Part shown: positions 20,331 through 30,016 of the stretch, piece after piece | Position numbering within the stretch: position 1 is the first letter of the stretch | How the letters are laid out: every line of letters starts with the position of its first letter | From: Mesorhizobium sp. SARCC-RB16n | Lineage (GTDB): Bacteria; Pseudomonadota; Alphaproteobacteria; Rhizobiales; Rhizobiaceae | DNA: 64,000 nt | Assembly: GCF_008520305.1 (NCBI RefSeq) | Contig: NZ_ML703256.1 | Span: 182,815 to 246,814, forward strand | Reading direction: 5' to 3' | Translations under genes and position numbers: made by a program | Notes under the pieces: generated by a model | The model's input: only the letters and a program-made list of their open reading frames with translations | What the model was told of the DNA's origin: nothing | Databases searched by the model: none

Positions 20331-21221
20331 TTAATGCTTGACCGCGCCTTCTGTAAGGGCGCGTACGAAGTATCGTTGCAGGACGAGGAACAGCACCACG
20401 ACGGGCACGCTCATCATGAAGCTCGCCGCCATCAGGCCCGGAAAGTCCGTCGTATTTTCAGAGAAGAAGCGCTGGATGCCGACCGGCAGGGTCAACTGGT
20501 CGTTCTTGGACAGGAACGTGTAGGCGTAGATGTACTCGTTCCACGCGCCGATGAAGGAATAGATCGCCGTGGCGATGATTCCTGGCGTCGAGAGCGGCAT
20601 GACGATCATGATAAAGGCCTGGAACCGCGTTGCGCCGTCGATGCGCGCCGCCTGCTCGAGCTGCACCGGGATATTGTCGTAGAAGCCCTTGAGCAGCCAG
20701 ATCGCCAGGGGCAGGCCGAAAGTGAGATAGGTCAGGATCAGCGAGCCATGCGTGTTCACCAGCCCGATCGCGCGCATCAGGATGAAGAGCGGCACGAGAA
20801 AGATCACCGCCGGGAACATGTTGCGCAGCAGCACGGCGAAGAACAGGAAGTTCCGGCCTGGGAAAGTGAAGCGCGAAAATGCATAAGCCGCGGGAACAGC
20901 CACGATCACCGAAAGGATTGTCGTGGCGGTCGACACGAACAGGCTGTTCCAGAAGAAGCGCAGGAAGTCCTGGCCGACGCTATTCTGCGGATCGAGCAGC
21001 TTCCGGTAGCTGGCAAGCGTAGGCTCGTCAGGCCACCATTGCGGCGGGAATTGGGTCGCCGCGAAGCCCGACTTGATCGAGGTGATCAGCATCCAAATCA
21101 TCGGCACCGCTGTGTAGAGCAGCATCAACAAGAGGAAGATACGTCCGGCCCAGCGCCACCCGTCGACGCGCATGCTGCTACGGGTCTGGCGTCGAGAGCC
21201 GGTCTCGGCGATCGTGCTCAT
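20331..21221 (-). CDS. sugar ABC transporter permease (MalG type)
   Basis: 296 residues, about six membrane segments. The EAA loop reads EQAARIDGATRFQAFIMIVMPLSTPG, placing it in the CUT1 inner-membrane subunit family. The N-terminus is a short polar leader before the first hydrophobic helix. The start overlaps the end of the preceding permease gene by four bases (ATGA). Confidence 0.93.
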   Translation of the reverse strand: MSTIAETGSRRQTRSSMRVDGWRWAGRIFLLLMLLYTAVPMIWMLITSIKSGFAATQFPPQWWPDEPTLASYRKLLDPQNSVGQDFLRFFWNSLFVSTATTILSVIVAVPAAYAFSRFTFPGRNFLFFAVLLRNMFPAVIFLVPLFILMRAIGLVNTHGSLILTYLTFGLPLAIWLLKGFYDNIPVQLEQAARIDGATRFQAFIMIVMPLSTPGIIATAIYSFIGAWNEYIYAYTFLSKNDQLTLPVGIQRFFSENTTDFPGLMAASFMMSVPVVVLFLVLQRYFVRALTEGAVKH

Positions 21222-22177
21222 GCGCGCCCCTCTTTCCGCTCGTTGCCGCTCAGTGCACGAACGTAGAAGTAGCCCAGCGCCATCAGGATGAGGAACAGGA
21301 GCACCGAATAGGCGGATGCCACGCCCCAGCGTTGCCGGCCGAAAGCGAGTTCGTAAATGTGGGTTATCCAGATATGCGAGGCGTTCGACGGCCCGCCGCC
21401 AGTCATGATCCAGGGGATGATGAAGGAATTGAAGTTGGCCACCGCGAGCAGCAGGATCGTCACCACCGAGACGTTGCGTAAGTGCGGGAAGGTGACGTGC
21501 CAGAAGCGCTGCCATGCATTGGCCCCGTCGACTTTCGCGGCGCGCAACAACTGGTCGGGGACAGTCTGCAGGCCGGCCATCATCATGATCATGGCGAACG
21601 GAAACTCGCGCCAGATATTGACGACGATCAGGGAGGGAAGCACCGTGCTGACGTTGTCGATGAAATTCGGCGGCCGGTCGGCCAATCCGAGGCCGACCAG
21701 CACCGCGCCGATGATGCCGAAGTCCGAATGGTAGATCCACTTCCAGATGTAGGAGGCGGCGACCGCGCTGATGACCCAGGGAATGATCAGGATGGCGCGC
21801 AGGACGCCACGACCGACAAAGTCGCGGTGCAGCGCCAGCGCTGTGGCGAACCCCAGGACAAAGGAGATGAAAGTCGACCCAAATGTCCAGATCAGGGTGT
21901 TCCAGGTGACCTTCCAGAACACCTCGCTGGTGAGGATGGTCGTGTAGTTGTCGAAGCCGATGAAGGTCTTGTCACGCAGTTGCAGGCCAGGCGGCGTTTT
22001 ATAGAACGACAGCTCGACCGTGTAATAGATCGGATAGGCGATGACGATGAGCATCACGGCGATCGCGGGGAGCACGTATGCGTAGTCGGCGCGATGCGCC
22101 CAGATATTCCGCAGCATGCCGGACCTGCCGGGTTGCAATCTTCCGCGAGCCTCGGCCTTGCCGGTCACGATCGTCAC
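21218..22177 (-). CDS. sugar ABC transporter permease (MalF type)
   Basis: 319 residues, six or so membrane segments, with EAA loop LLRAAKVDGANAWQRFWHVTFPHLR near residue 215. Start taken as the GTG at 22177; an in-frame ATG at 22117 would cut 20 polar residues before the first helix, so the start is not certain. It follows the binding-protein gene after 73 bases. Confidence 0.92.
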   Translation of the reverse strand: MTIVTGKAEARGRLQPGRSGMLRNIWAHRADYAYVLPAIAVMLIVIAYPIYYTVELSFYKTPPGLQLRDKTFIGFDNYTTILTSEVFWKVTWNTLIWTFGSTFISFVLGFATALALHRDFVGRGVLRAILIIPWVISAVAASYIWKWIYHSDFGIIGAVLVGLGLADRPPNFIDNVSTVLPSLIVVNIWREFPFAMIMMMAGLQTVPDQLLRAAKVDGANAWQRFWHVTFPHLRNVSVVTILLLAVANFNSFIIPWIMTGGGPSNASHIWITHIYELAFGRQRWGVASAYSVLLFLILMALGYFYVRALSGNERKEGRA

Positions 22178-22250
22178 TGTGGCTGCCCTTGTTCTTCGGA
22201 AGGACCGGCTGCACTCTCGGCGTAGCCGGTGGATCGCAGGTCAGGTCGGA

Positions 22251-23729
22251 CTAGAGTCCGCCCATCAGGTCTTTCACCTTCTTGGCTGCGTCGTCCGCTG
22301 CCTGATCAACGGTCATCGCTCCGGTCAGGGCATTCTGCAGCATGTCCGGGATGATGATGTTCATGATCTCGGGAGACTCCGGCAGCGCCGGGAAGGGGAT
22401 GCCGTAGGGCAGCATCGATGTCGTGACGTCGAGGAACTTGATGTGGTCCAGACGTTCCTTCATCCATTTTGTCTTGAAGCCATTGAGGTTGCCGGGGTTC
22501 GAGCCGGCATAGGCCATCTTCAGTGACCATTCAGGGCTCGCCCACATGCAGATCATCGCCTTCGCGGCCGGCTCGTCCACCTTGCCGCCCTCTACATATT
22601 CGGGCTTCAGGATGTGAATGTTCGAGCCGCCGAACACGACGGCGCGCTTGCCGTCGGGACCAGTCGGAACCAGACCGTAGCGCATGTTGTCGATGACGGT
22701 CTGCGCCTTGTCCTTGTCGGTGCCGGTTGCCTTGGCCTGCAGGTCGAGCATCACGTTGTAGTCTGACGGGTGCGAGATCATCATGCCCAACTGTCCGGCG
22801 ACGAACAGAGGCTGGTTGTCGGCCTGCTGGTTGGTGAGTGCCGAAACCGGAACCGACTTGTCGCGGACATACATGTCGTATGAGGCTTGCAGCGCCGCCT
22901 TGCTCTGCGGGCTGTCGAGCTCCACCTCTTTATATGTCGGGTTCGCGGTGGCTTCGTCGAAGACGCCGCCGCCATAGGCCCACAACTGCGGCATGAAGCG
23001 ATAGGGCGTATTGCCGGCATTCTTGCGAGCCACGAGGCCGTAGCCGGCAATGCCGAGCTTGTCGTGTATCTGCTTGGAATACTTGACAACGTCGTCCCAC
23101 GTTGCCGGAGCCTTGTCCGGATCGAGGCCGGCACGCTTGAAGATGTCGGCATTCCAGATGAACGCCATCGTCTCATTGTTCGTCGGTACGCCGTAAGTCA
23201 CCCCATCCCAGGTTACGGCCTTCATGGCGCCCGGCCAGAAATCCTCGGTCGAATACCCCACATCCTCGGGTTTGAGCGGCTGCAGATAGCCCTTCGAGGC
23301 GAATTCGGTACCGCCGAGGATTTGCAAGCGCACCGCCATCGGTGCGGCATTGCCCAGGAGCGCCGTGCGGAACTTGTCGAGAAGATCGTTATAGGTGAGG
23401 GCTTGTTCCTCGAGCTGGATGTTCGGATAGGTCTTGCGGAAAGTCTCGAAGAAATCCTTGTAGTACTGGCGCAGGAGGTCGGGATCGCCCTCGAACACGC
23501 CCTGATACCAGAAAGTCAGTCGCCCCTTGTAATCGAGCGGGGTGACCTTGGCGCAATCGCCGGCCGTGTCGAAATCCTGTGTTCCCGCGATGGAGCGCAC
23601 ATATTCGGGCGACCACTTGCTCAGGTCGACCGGCGGCGCACCCAGCGCCGATGTCGACATAAGCGATGCAGCCAAGACACCGACGACAGTGCCACGCAGG
23701 ACCGCACTGCCGAGCATAATCCTCGTCAT
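22251..23729 (-). CDS. sugar ABC transporter substrate-binding protein
   Basis: 492 residues, longer than most CUT1 binding proteins. The signal peptide covers about the first 30 residues (cleavage after STSALG or close by), giving a periplasmic protein. The body shows the extracellular solute-binding family 1 pattern, with TFWYQGVFEGD near the start and NETMAFIWNADIFKRAGLDPDKAPATWDD in the middle. GGAGG lies five bases before the ATG. It is the first gene of the six-gene minus-strand operon, divergent from the GntR gene at 23913. Ligand unknown. Confidence 0.92.
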   Translation of the reverse strand: MTRIMLGSAVLRGTVVGVLAASLMSTSALGAPPVDLSKWSPEYVRSIAGTQDFDTAGDCAKVTPLDYKGRLTFWYQGVFEGDPDLLRQYYKDFFETFRKTYPNIQLEEQALTYNDLLDKFRTALLGNAAPMAVRLQILGGTEFASKGYLQPLKPEDVGYSTEDFWPGAMKAVTWDGVTYGVPTNNETMAFIWNADIFKRAGLDPDKAPATWDDVVKYSKQIHDKLGIAGYGLVARKNAGNTPYRFMPQLWAYGGGVFDEATANPTYKEVELDSPQSKAALQASYDMYVRDKSVPVSALTNQQADNQPLFVAGQLGMMISHPSDYNVMLDLQAKATGTDKDKAQTVIDNMRYGLVPTGPDGKRAVVFGGSNIHILKPEYVEGGKVDEPAAKAMICMWASPEWSLKMAYAGSNPGNLNGFKTKWMKERLDHIKFLDVTTSMLPYGIPFPALPESPEIMNIIIPDMLQNALTGAMTVDQAADDAAKKVKDLMGGL

Positions 23730-23779
23730 AGGTATCCTCCCTGATTCTCCGCCCTGCGATCGCGAGGATGGTTCTTTCA

Positions 23780-23851
23780 GTACGGTGTATCCTCTCGATC
23801 ACTTGGTACGTTTTCAGATCATGAATTGCCTGTCAACGCATCAGATCGTAC
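23780..23851. promoter_or_regulatory. divergent control region with repeated GTAC/CAGATC boxes
   Basis: In the 183-base gap between the divergent operons, GTAC occurs at 23780, 23806 and 23848, and CAGATC in direct repeat at 23815 and 23842. These could be sites for the GntR protein encoded next door. The motif is short and no perfect palindrome of usual operator length is present. Confidence 0.3.
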
Positions 23852-23912
23852 ATTGTTTATGCGAACCGTGCGTGATATCGGACAGACTGTGTATTGATTG
23901 GGGGAGCCGGCC

Positions 23913-24623
23913 TTGGCCGAAACAGACGATTTTAAAGCAAAGCCACCTCCGGGGATCGACGCCATCGGAGCCTCCAGCGAGGGCGCCTCGCTTTACGAAC
24001 TGATCAGGGAAGACATCATTGAGGGACGGCTCGCCGCCAACGAACGGCTTGTCGTCACCGATCTCGCCCGCCGCCACGGCACTTCGACGAACCCGGTGCG
24101 CGAGGCCCTGCAGTTGTTGCGGGGCGAGGGCTTCGTCATCTTCTCGCCCAACCGCGGGGCTCGCGTAAGACCCATCGATCAGGATTTCGTCCGCGATATC
24201 TATGAGATCGGAGTCCTGATCGAGCCCGCCTTGACGCGATGGTTTGTGGGTATGGCTACCGGCGAGGACATTGCCGAACTCGAACGTATCCAGGGCTTGA
24301 TTGAAGAAAACAACTTCGCCGACACGTTCAGGCACAGTGAACTGGATACCGCCTTCCACACGGTGATGTACCAGCGGCACTATAACCGCCATGCCGCCGA
24401 GCTTTGGTGGAAGCATCGCGAAGTGCTGCGGGCGGTGAGCCGGCGCTTCAATTTCACGCTCGCGCGGCGTGCCGCGATCATTCGCGAGCACCGCGAACTC
24501 ATTGCGCTCATCAAGGCGGGGGAAGCCGACAAGGCAGCCGAACTCATTTCCCGCCATGTCGAGGGTTCCGGCCGCCATGTTCTCGAACAGATGCGTGCGC
24601 GCAGCGCCGCTCGGGCCGGATAG
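23913..24623 (+). CDS. GntR-family regulator, FCD subfamily (sugar-acid cluster)
   Basis: 236 residues. The winged-helix domain (about residues 25-90) holds LARRHGTSTNPVREALQLLRGEG; the recognition helix reads TSTNPVREAL instead of the usual SRTPVREAL. The FCD domain follows, with ELDTAFHTVMYQRH containing the ligand-metal residues. The start is taken as TTG 23913 with GGGGAG seven bases upstream. It heads the plus-strand operon of three enolase-family genes and probably controls both directions. Confidence 0.88.
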   Translation: MAETDDFKAKPPPGIDAIGASSEGASLYELIREDIIEGRLAANERLVVTDLARRHGTSTNPVREALQLLRGEGFVIFSPNRGARVRPIDQDFVRDIYEIGVLIEPALTRWFVGMATGEDIAELERIQGLIEENNFADTFRHSELDTAFHTVMYQRHYNRHAAELWWKHREVLRAVSRRFNFTLARRAAIIREHRELIALIKAGEADKAAELISRHVEGSGRHVLEQMRARSAARAG

Positions 24624-24682
24624 GACGAGGGGTCGAGTCTGGAGCATCGTGGCTGGCCATCACTGACACTGAGGTAGTTGAA

Positions 24683-25849
24683 ATGAAAATCACGAGCGTT
24701 CGGCCGTGGCTGATCAAGTCCGATGCTTCCTATTGGGGGGAATTCCTGTTCGTCGAGGTGACGACAGACGAGGGGGTGAGCGGCTGGGGAGAGATCACCA
24801 CCACCACCAGGCTCGCCAACCGCGCCCTCTGCACGATCCTTCGACAGATCGGAGCCGCGGTGACAGGCGAGGATCCGGCGCGCATCGAGTATCTCTGGCA
24901 CAAGATCTTCCGCAGCTTCACCTATATGGGCAGCCGCGGCGCCGCGGTCGAATGCGTGAGCGCGATCGACATAGCCCTCTGGGATCTCAGGGGCAAAGTC
25001 TTGGGCAAGCCGGTCTACGAACTGTTGGGCGGACCGGTCCGCGATGAAATCGCGCTCTATACCCATCCCAACCAGGCCAAATTCACCAGCAAGGATGCTG
25101 TGGTCCGCGAAATCCTGGATATCGTCGAGTCCGGACACACTGCTCTCAAGTTCGATCCTTTCCCTCACCAGGGTCGCGATGCCGACGGCATGTCGCGCGA
25201 ACAGCGGAACGGCTACCTCGATGGCAGCATGACGCGCAAGGACGAGCGCGAGGCCGCCGAACTCACGGCTCTGATCCGCGAAACGGCGGGCCCTGACGTC
25301 GACATCCTCATCGATGCGCATGGCCGCTTCGACGTTCCGACCGCCATTCGCCTCTGTCGCAGCCTCGAGGAAGCCGGCCAGATCGACTGGTTCGAGGAGC
25401 CTTGCCCGCCCGAGAGCCTTAACGCCCTCAAACAGGTGCGCGACAAGGTCAGTGCCGCCATTTCTTGGGGCGAGCGCGGCCACACAAAGTGGGATTTCGT
25501 GCCGGTACTCGAGAACAAGCTCGCCGACTACATCATGCCTGACGTCACCTGGACCGGCGGCATTACCGAGCTCAAGAAGATTTCCGCCCTATGCGAAGCC
25601 TACTACATCCCGGTCTCGCCACATGACGCCGCGGGACCGATCAACGTGGTCGCGGGAGCGCAAGTGATGATGACCGTTCCCAATTTCTACAAACTCGAAA
25701 CCTCGGAGTGGAATTTGGGCAAGTACGATCATCTCATCGACAGGCCGCTCGATGTTTCGAACGGCAGCCTCAAGCTGAGGTCGACGCCGGGCCTCGGCAT
25801 CGAGATGAACCGCGACTACCTGCAAGCCCATGAGATCGAACTGGGCTAG
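24683..25849 (+). CDS. enolase-superfamily dehydratase/racemase B
   Basis: 388 residues with an intact two-domain layout. Opening KITSVRPWLIKSD, then the SAIDIALWDLRGK motif common to mandelate-racemase-group enzymes. Metal ligands are in LIDAHGRFD, WFEEPCPPE and ISWGERGH; the His of the barrel end is in VSPHDAAGP. I see the His-bearing dehydratase pattern but not a specific substrate. GAGGT lies eight bases before the ATG. It follows the regulator gene after 59 bases and precedes two further family members. Confidence 0.88.
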   Translation: MKITSVRPWLIKSDASYWGEFLFVEVTTDEGVSGWGEITTTTRLANRALCTILRQIGAAVTGEDPARIEYLWHKIFRSFTYMGSRGAAVECVSAIDIALWDLRGKVLGKPVYELLGGPVRDEIALYTHPNQAKFTSKDAVVREILDIVESGHTALKFDPFPHQGRDADGMSREQRNGYLDGSMTRKDEREAAELTALIRETAGPDVDILIDAHGRFDVPTAIRLCRSLEEAGQIDWFEEPCPPESLNALKQVRDKVSAAISWGERGHTKWDFVPVLENKLADYIMPDVTWTGGITELKKISALCEAYYIPVSPHDAAGPINVVAGAQVMMTVPNFYKLETSEWNLGKYDHLIDRPLDVSNGSLKLRSTPGLGIEMNRDYLQAHEIELG

Positions 25850-25907
25850 CAACGCCATCGCCAGCATGCGGGGCGCCAGGCCTCGCCGACCAGAACGAGG
25901 ATAAGTC

Positions 25908-27266
25908 ATGCCAAAGACGGACGGAGCCGACGAGGCCCTCAACCGGGTCAACACCAACTCGAAGCCGTCCGAGCTTCGCATCACCGACATGCGGGTGGCC
26001 GAGATTGTCGGCGCGCCGTTCACCTCGGCGCTGCTCAAGATCTACACCAACCAGGGCATCGTCGGGCTTGGCGAAGTGCGCGATGGCGCCAGCGCGACCT
26101 ACGCGCTGATGCTGAAGAGCCGGCTGCTCGGCGAGAACCCTTGCGACATCGATCGCCTGTTTCGCCGGATCAAGCAGTTCGGCGCGCACGGCCGGCAGGG
26201 CGGCGGCGTCTCGGCGGTCGAAATCGCCCTCTGGGACCTCGCCGGCAAGGCCTATGGCGTGCCGATCTACCAGATGCTTGGGGGACGTTTTCGCGACAAG
26301 GTGCGTGTCTATTGCGATACCGACGCCGAGAAGCCCAGCGGCGCCGAGACCGGCAAGCGGCTCAAGGCGCGGATGGATCTCGGTTTCACCTTCCTCAAGA
26401 TGGACCTCGGGCTGGCGCAGATCTCCCACATCCCGGGCGCGGTGGTCGCGCCGGCCGGCGTGCTCGACGGTTTCCGCACGCATGTCGGTCGCGGTTGGGG
26501 GAAGACGCTGGACGAACGCCGGGCGCGCAATGCCGCCTATGAGGCACAGAACGTGCCCCACCCCTTCACCGGCCTGCACTTTACCGAAAAGGGCATCGAC
26601 CTGCTCGATCAATATATCCACGAGGTTCGCGAGGTCATCGGCTACGAGATTCCGCTCGCCATCGACCATGTCGGCCACATCTCGCTGCAGGACGGCATCC
26701 GTCTTGCCCGGCGCATCGAGAAATATGCGCCGGCCTGGCTCGAAGACGTGATCCCGTGGCAATACACCGAGCAGTATCAGCGGCTGCAGGAAGCAACGTC
26801 CGTGCCGATCTGCACGGGTGAGGACATCTATCTCAAGGAAGGCTTCGAGCCGTTGCTCAACTCGGGCATCTCGGTCATCCACCCGGACCTCCTCACCTCG
26901 GGTGGCATTCTTGAGACCAAGAAGATCGGCGACGCTGCCCAGGACCGGGGCGTCGCCATGGCCATCCACATGGCGGAGAGCCCAATCGCCGCGATGGCCG
27001 CCGCGCATGTCGCCGTGGCGACGGAAAACTTCATGGCACTCGAGTTTCACAGCGTCGAAGTGGACTGGTGGGACGACATCGTCACCGGTCCTCCCAAGCC
27101 TCTGGTGAAGGACGGCTTCATCACTGTTCCGGACAGGCCGGGGCTGGGCATCGACGACGTGGTCGATGAAGTCATCAGCCAACACTTGCAGCCGGGTGTC
27201 ACCGGCGTCTGGCTGCCCACGGATCGCTGGGACGACGAATATTCCTGGGATCGTACCTGGAGCTGA
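25908..27266 (+). CDS. enolase-superfamily enzyme C
   Basis: 452 residues, longer than most relatives because of an N-terminal 25-residue extension, an insert near residues 170-220 and a C-terminal tail rich in Trp and Asp. Family motifs are [45 protein letters not shown] and [12 protein letters not shown]; the barrel-end His appears in [11 protein letters not shown]. It shares the WLED...TGExIYL pattern with enzyme D, so the two are paralogues. Substrate unknown. It starts 58 bases after enzyme B. Confidence 0.85.
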   Translation: MPKTDGADEALNRVNTNSKPSELRITDMRVAEIVGAPFTSALLKIYTNQGIVGLGEVRDGASATYALMLKSRLLGENPCDIDRLFRRIKQFGAHGRQGGGVSAVEIALWDLAGKAYGVPIYQMLGGRFRDKVRVYCDTDAEKPSGAETGKRLKARMDLGFTFLKMDLGLAQISHIPGAVVAPAGVLDGFRTHVGRGWGKTLDERRARNAAYEAQNVPHPFTGLHFTEKGIDLLDQYIHEVREVIGYEIPLAIDHVGHISLQDGIRLARRIEKYAPAWLEDVIPWQYTEQYQRLQEATSVPICTGEDIYLKEGFEPLLNSGISVIHPDLLTSGGILETKKIGDAAQDRGVAMAIHMAESPIAAMAAAHVAVATENFMALEFHSVEVDWWDDIVTGPPKPLVKDGFITVPDRPGLGIDDVVDEVISQHLQPGVTGVWLPTDRWDDEYSWDRTWS

Positions 27267-27280
27267 AGAAAGAACCGAAG

Positions 27281-28480
27281 ATGAAGATCACGGACCTCCG
27301 CTGTGCCGTCATCGGCAAGCATCCCATCGTTCGCGTCGTCACCGACGAAGGCCTCTATGGCCTGGGAGAAGTCGAGTTCACCAAGACCTACCTCAAGCCT
27401 TGGGTGCTGCATTTCCGCGAGGCGCTGATCGGTGAGGATCCGACCGACGTCGAGCGGGTCATGTTGAAGATCCGCCAACGCGGCTCTTTCAAGCCCTATG
27501 GCGCGGCGGTCAGTGCGATCGAACATGCGCTTTGGGATATCGCCGGCAAGGCCGCGGGCGTGCCGGCATACAAGCTGCTCGGTGGCAAGGTGCGCGACAA
27601 GGTGCGCGTCTACAATGGCTCGATCCGCCAGAAGCGCACAGGCGACCGGCCGGAGGACTACGCCGCTGACGTCAAATGGATGATGGAGCAGCCGCAGAAC
27701 TTCTTCATGGTCAAGCAAGGCATCTCGTTCCATTCCAACATGAAGGACACCATCGAGGATTTCCATTACGGCGTGACGCAGAAGAAGGCCGGCTATCACG
27801 GCGCCATGGATCAGGGCGTGATCAGCGAGCGTGGTTTCAACCACATGCTCGACTGCGTGATCGCGATGAAGGAAGTGCTGGGCGACAAGGTCAGCCTGGC
27901 ACTCGACTGCGGCCCGGGCTGGATGCTGCCCGATGCGATCAAATTCGCTCGCGCGGTCGAGAAGTACAATCTGATGTGGCTCGAGGACATGTTGACCGGC
28001 GACTATGTGCCGTGGGTCAATCCGCAGGCCTATAGGGAGCTGACCACCTCCACCTCGACGCCAATCCATACCGGCGAGCAGATCTACCTCAGGCACAATT
28101 TCAAGGAGTTGATCGAGACGCAAGCGGTGCGCGTGATCGGCCCCGATCCTGCCGACATTGGCGGCATTGCCGAACTCAAATGGGTCGCCGAGCACGCTTA
28201 CATGCACTCGATCCTGATGGCGCCGCACGGCACTGCGAACGGGCTCCTCGGCCTCGGCGCGCTGATCAATGTCTGTGCCACCTTGCCCGCCAACTACGTG
28301 GCGTTCGAATATCCCAGCGCCTCGGACCCCTGGTGGAACGACATCGTCATCGGCCTGCCCAAGCAGATCGTTAAGGATTCGATGATCGATGTGCTCGAAG
28401 CCCCTGGGCTCGGCCTAGACATCGACGCCCAAGGCGCCAAGAAATATTTGCTGGCGGAGGATGCCGGGTTCTTCGACTGA
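27281..28480 (+). CDS. enolase-superfamily enzyme D
   Basis: 399 residues. Family motifs are SAIEHALWDIAGKAAG, FFMVKQGIS, LALDCGPGW (metal Asp), WLEDMLTGD and HTGEQIYLRHNF (metal Glu residues), with His in MAPHGTANGLLGLG. It starts only 14 bases after enzyme C, and is closest to C among the four enolase-type enzymes in this cluster. Last gene of the plus-strand operon. A 225-base gap without a clear gene separates it from the convergent flavin oxidoreductase gene. Confidence 0.87.
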   Translation: MKITDLRCAVIGKHPIVRVVTDEGLYGLGEVEFTKTYLKPWVLHFREALIGEDPTDVERVMLKIRQRGSFKPYGAAVSAIEHALWDIAGKAAGVPAYKLLGGKVRDKVRVYNGSIRQKRTGDRPEDYAADVKWMMEQPQNFFMVKQGISFHSNMKDTIEDFHYGVTQKKAGYHGAMDQGVISERGFNHMLDCVIAMKEVLGDKVSLALDCGPGWMLPDAIKFARAVEKYNLMWLEDMLTGDYVPWVNPQAYRELTTSTSTPIHTGEQIYLRHNFKELIETQAVRVIGPDPADIGGIAELKWVAEHAYMHSILMAPHGTANGLLGLGALINVCATLPANYVAFEYPSASDPWWNDIVIGLPKQIVKDSMIDVLEAPGLGLDIDAQGAKKYLLAEDAGFFD

Positions 28481-28705
28481 TTAACATCGAGCGGAGATGA
28501 GCGCTTGTCGTCTGCTCCAAGGCGAGAAACCAGCCGCGACAGAGTGGTTTCGGCGGCAATGTGCGCTTCAATGCTGTCCCGCTCGGCCTTTGCTTTAGCT
28601 GCCCGGGTGAAAAAAACTCGAGTGGGATTGTTGCTGTTGATACAGGCGTCACACGCACCTTCCATGCGCTTTGGCGGCAGCACTTTTCCCCGGCCCGCTA
28701 CCGAA

Positions 28706-30016
28706 CTAACCTTTGCTTGCATGGTCGAGCCGGTCGCGCAGCATGCTCCAGGGGAGCAGCATGTTCGGCGCATAGCGGACCACGCTGTGCAGCGGGATCG
28801 GCGACGGCGGACCGAAGGGAAGCGGCAAGTCTCGGGCATTCGCCCCGCTTGCCCAGTCCGCCAGCACCTTGCCCATCGCCGTGGTCATAGCGATGCCGCG
28901 CCCATTGCAGGCAAAGCCGGCGATCAAGCCTGCCCCGAGGTCGACGAGGCGCGGCAGGAAATCTGGATCAACGGCTGCTATCCCCGACCAGCTAAAGGCA
29001 AGCGCCGGCAGGTCGGGCAGGTCGAGATGCCGGGCAAGGCGCCGCCGGATCGCTTGCGGCACCCGCGCATCAGCGCCGGGCTCGAAAATATGCATGCCGC
29101 CGCTGATCAGCCGGTTGTCGGCGTCGAAGCGGAAGGTGAAAAGATTGCGTCTGGTGTCGCCGACGCCTTGCCCGCCGGGCAGGAGGCGGCTGCGGATGTC
29201 GCGCGGCAGCGGCGCGGTCGCGATCTGGAAGATCTTCAGCGGAAAATAAGTTCGCCGCAGCGTCGGGCTGAGCGGTCCGCCATAGGCGTTGGTGGCGACC
29301 AGTACCTTGGCCGCACGCACCGCACCCGAGGGCGTTTTCAGTGACCAACCATCGGCCGCGCGATCGATCGATGTGACGCGCGTCCGTTCGAAGATGCGTG
29401 CGCCGGCCTTCTCCGCCGCATCGGCCAAACCTCGTGCGTAGGCTACCGGATTGAGTACGCCGGCCGAACGGTCCATCCAGCCGCCGACATAGCCGCGCGC
29501 GCCCGTCAGAGCCTCGACGTCGTGCCGATCCAGCATGACAGCCGGCCGGCCGCGCCGTGCCCATTGCCCGGCTCGCGATTTGACCTTCTCGAAGGCGGCG
29601 GGCGAATGCGCCGGCTGGATCCATCCGTTCCGCACGGCGTCGCAATCGATGCCGTGCCGCCGGATCAGCTCGAATACGAGGTCGGCGCTGCCGGCGGCAA
29701 AATCGATCAGACGTTCGCCGCGCTCGGGGCCGAGATGTGCAAGGATGCTGTCCGGGTCCATCTTGGCGAAGTTCGGCACGACGAAACCGGCGTTCCGCCC
29801 GGTCGCGCCCCAGGCGATGATTTCGGCTTCGAGGACGGCGACGGACAATCCTCTCCCAGCTGCGTGCAGTGCCGTTGAGAGGCCGACAAAGCCGCCGCCG
29901 ACGATGGCTAAGTCGACATCCAAGCCCCCTTGCAGCGCCGGCCGGTCGCGGCGGTTGCGGCTGACGGCGTGCCAGAGCGAAGCGTCATGCGCCTCTTGCC
30001 GGACCACTGCGTTCAT
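28706..30016 (-). CDS. FAD-dependent amine/amino-acid oxidoreductase (DadA/PuuB type)
   Basis: 436 residues. FAD-binding DLAIVGGGFVGLSTALHAAGRGL at residues 34-56 with the GxGxxG pattern, and ATGRNAGFV near residue 70, the block typical of the gamma-glutamylputrescine oxidase and D-amino-acid dehydrogenase group. The C-terminal SGIAAVDPDFLPR and GFACNGRGIAMTTAMG complete the family pattern. It overlaps the LivM-like gene by four bases, so its substrate is probably delivered by that importer; a secondary amine or N-substituted amino acid would fit the family. Confidence 0.88.
   Translation of the reverse strand: MNAVVRQEAHDASLWHAVSRNRRDRPALQGGLDVDLAIVGGGFVGLSTALHAAGRGLSVAVLEAEIIAWGATGRNAGFVVPNFAKMDPDSILAHLGPERGERLIDFAAGSADLVFELIRRHGIDCDAVRNGWIQPAHSPAAFEKVKSRAGQWARRGRPAVMLDRHDVEALTGARGYVGGWMDRSAGVLNPVAYARGLADAAEKAGARIFERTRVTSIDRAADGWSLKTPSGAVRAAKVLVATNAYGGPLSPTLRRTYFPLKIFQIATAPLPRDIRSRLLPGGQGVGDTRRNLFTFRFDADNRLISGGMHIFEPGADARVPQAIRRRLARHLDLPDLPALAFSWSGIAAVDPDFLPRLVDLGAGLIAGFACNGRGIAMTTAMGKVLADWASGANARDLPLPFGPPSPIPLHSVVRYAPNMLLPWSMLRDRLDHASKG

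Noticed and set aside
25770-28228. Long minus-strand frames opposite enolase-type enzymes C and D
   Set aside because: Same antisense artefact; the plus-strand genes have clear motifs and ribosome sites.
28481-28705. Possible small gene between enolase enzyme D and the flavin oxidoreductase gene
   Set aside because: Open frames here are short, run into the neighbouring gene and lack motifs; it looks like an ordinary convergent gap.
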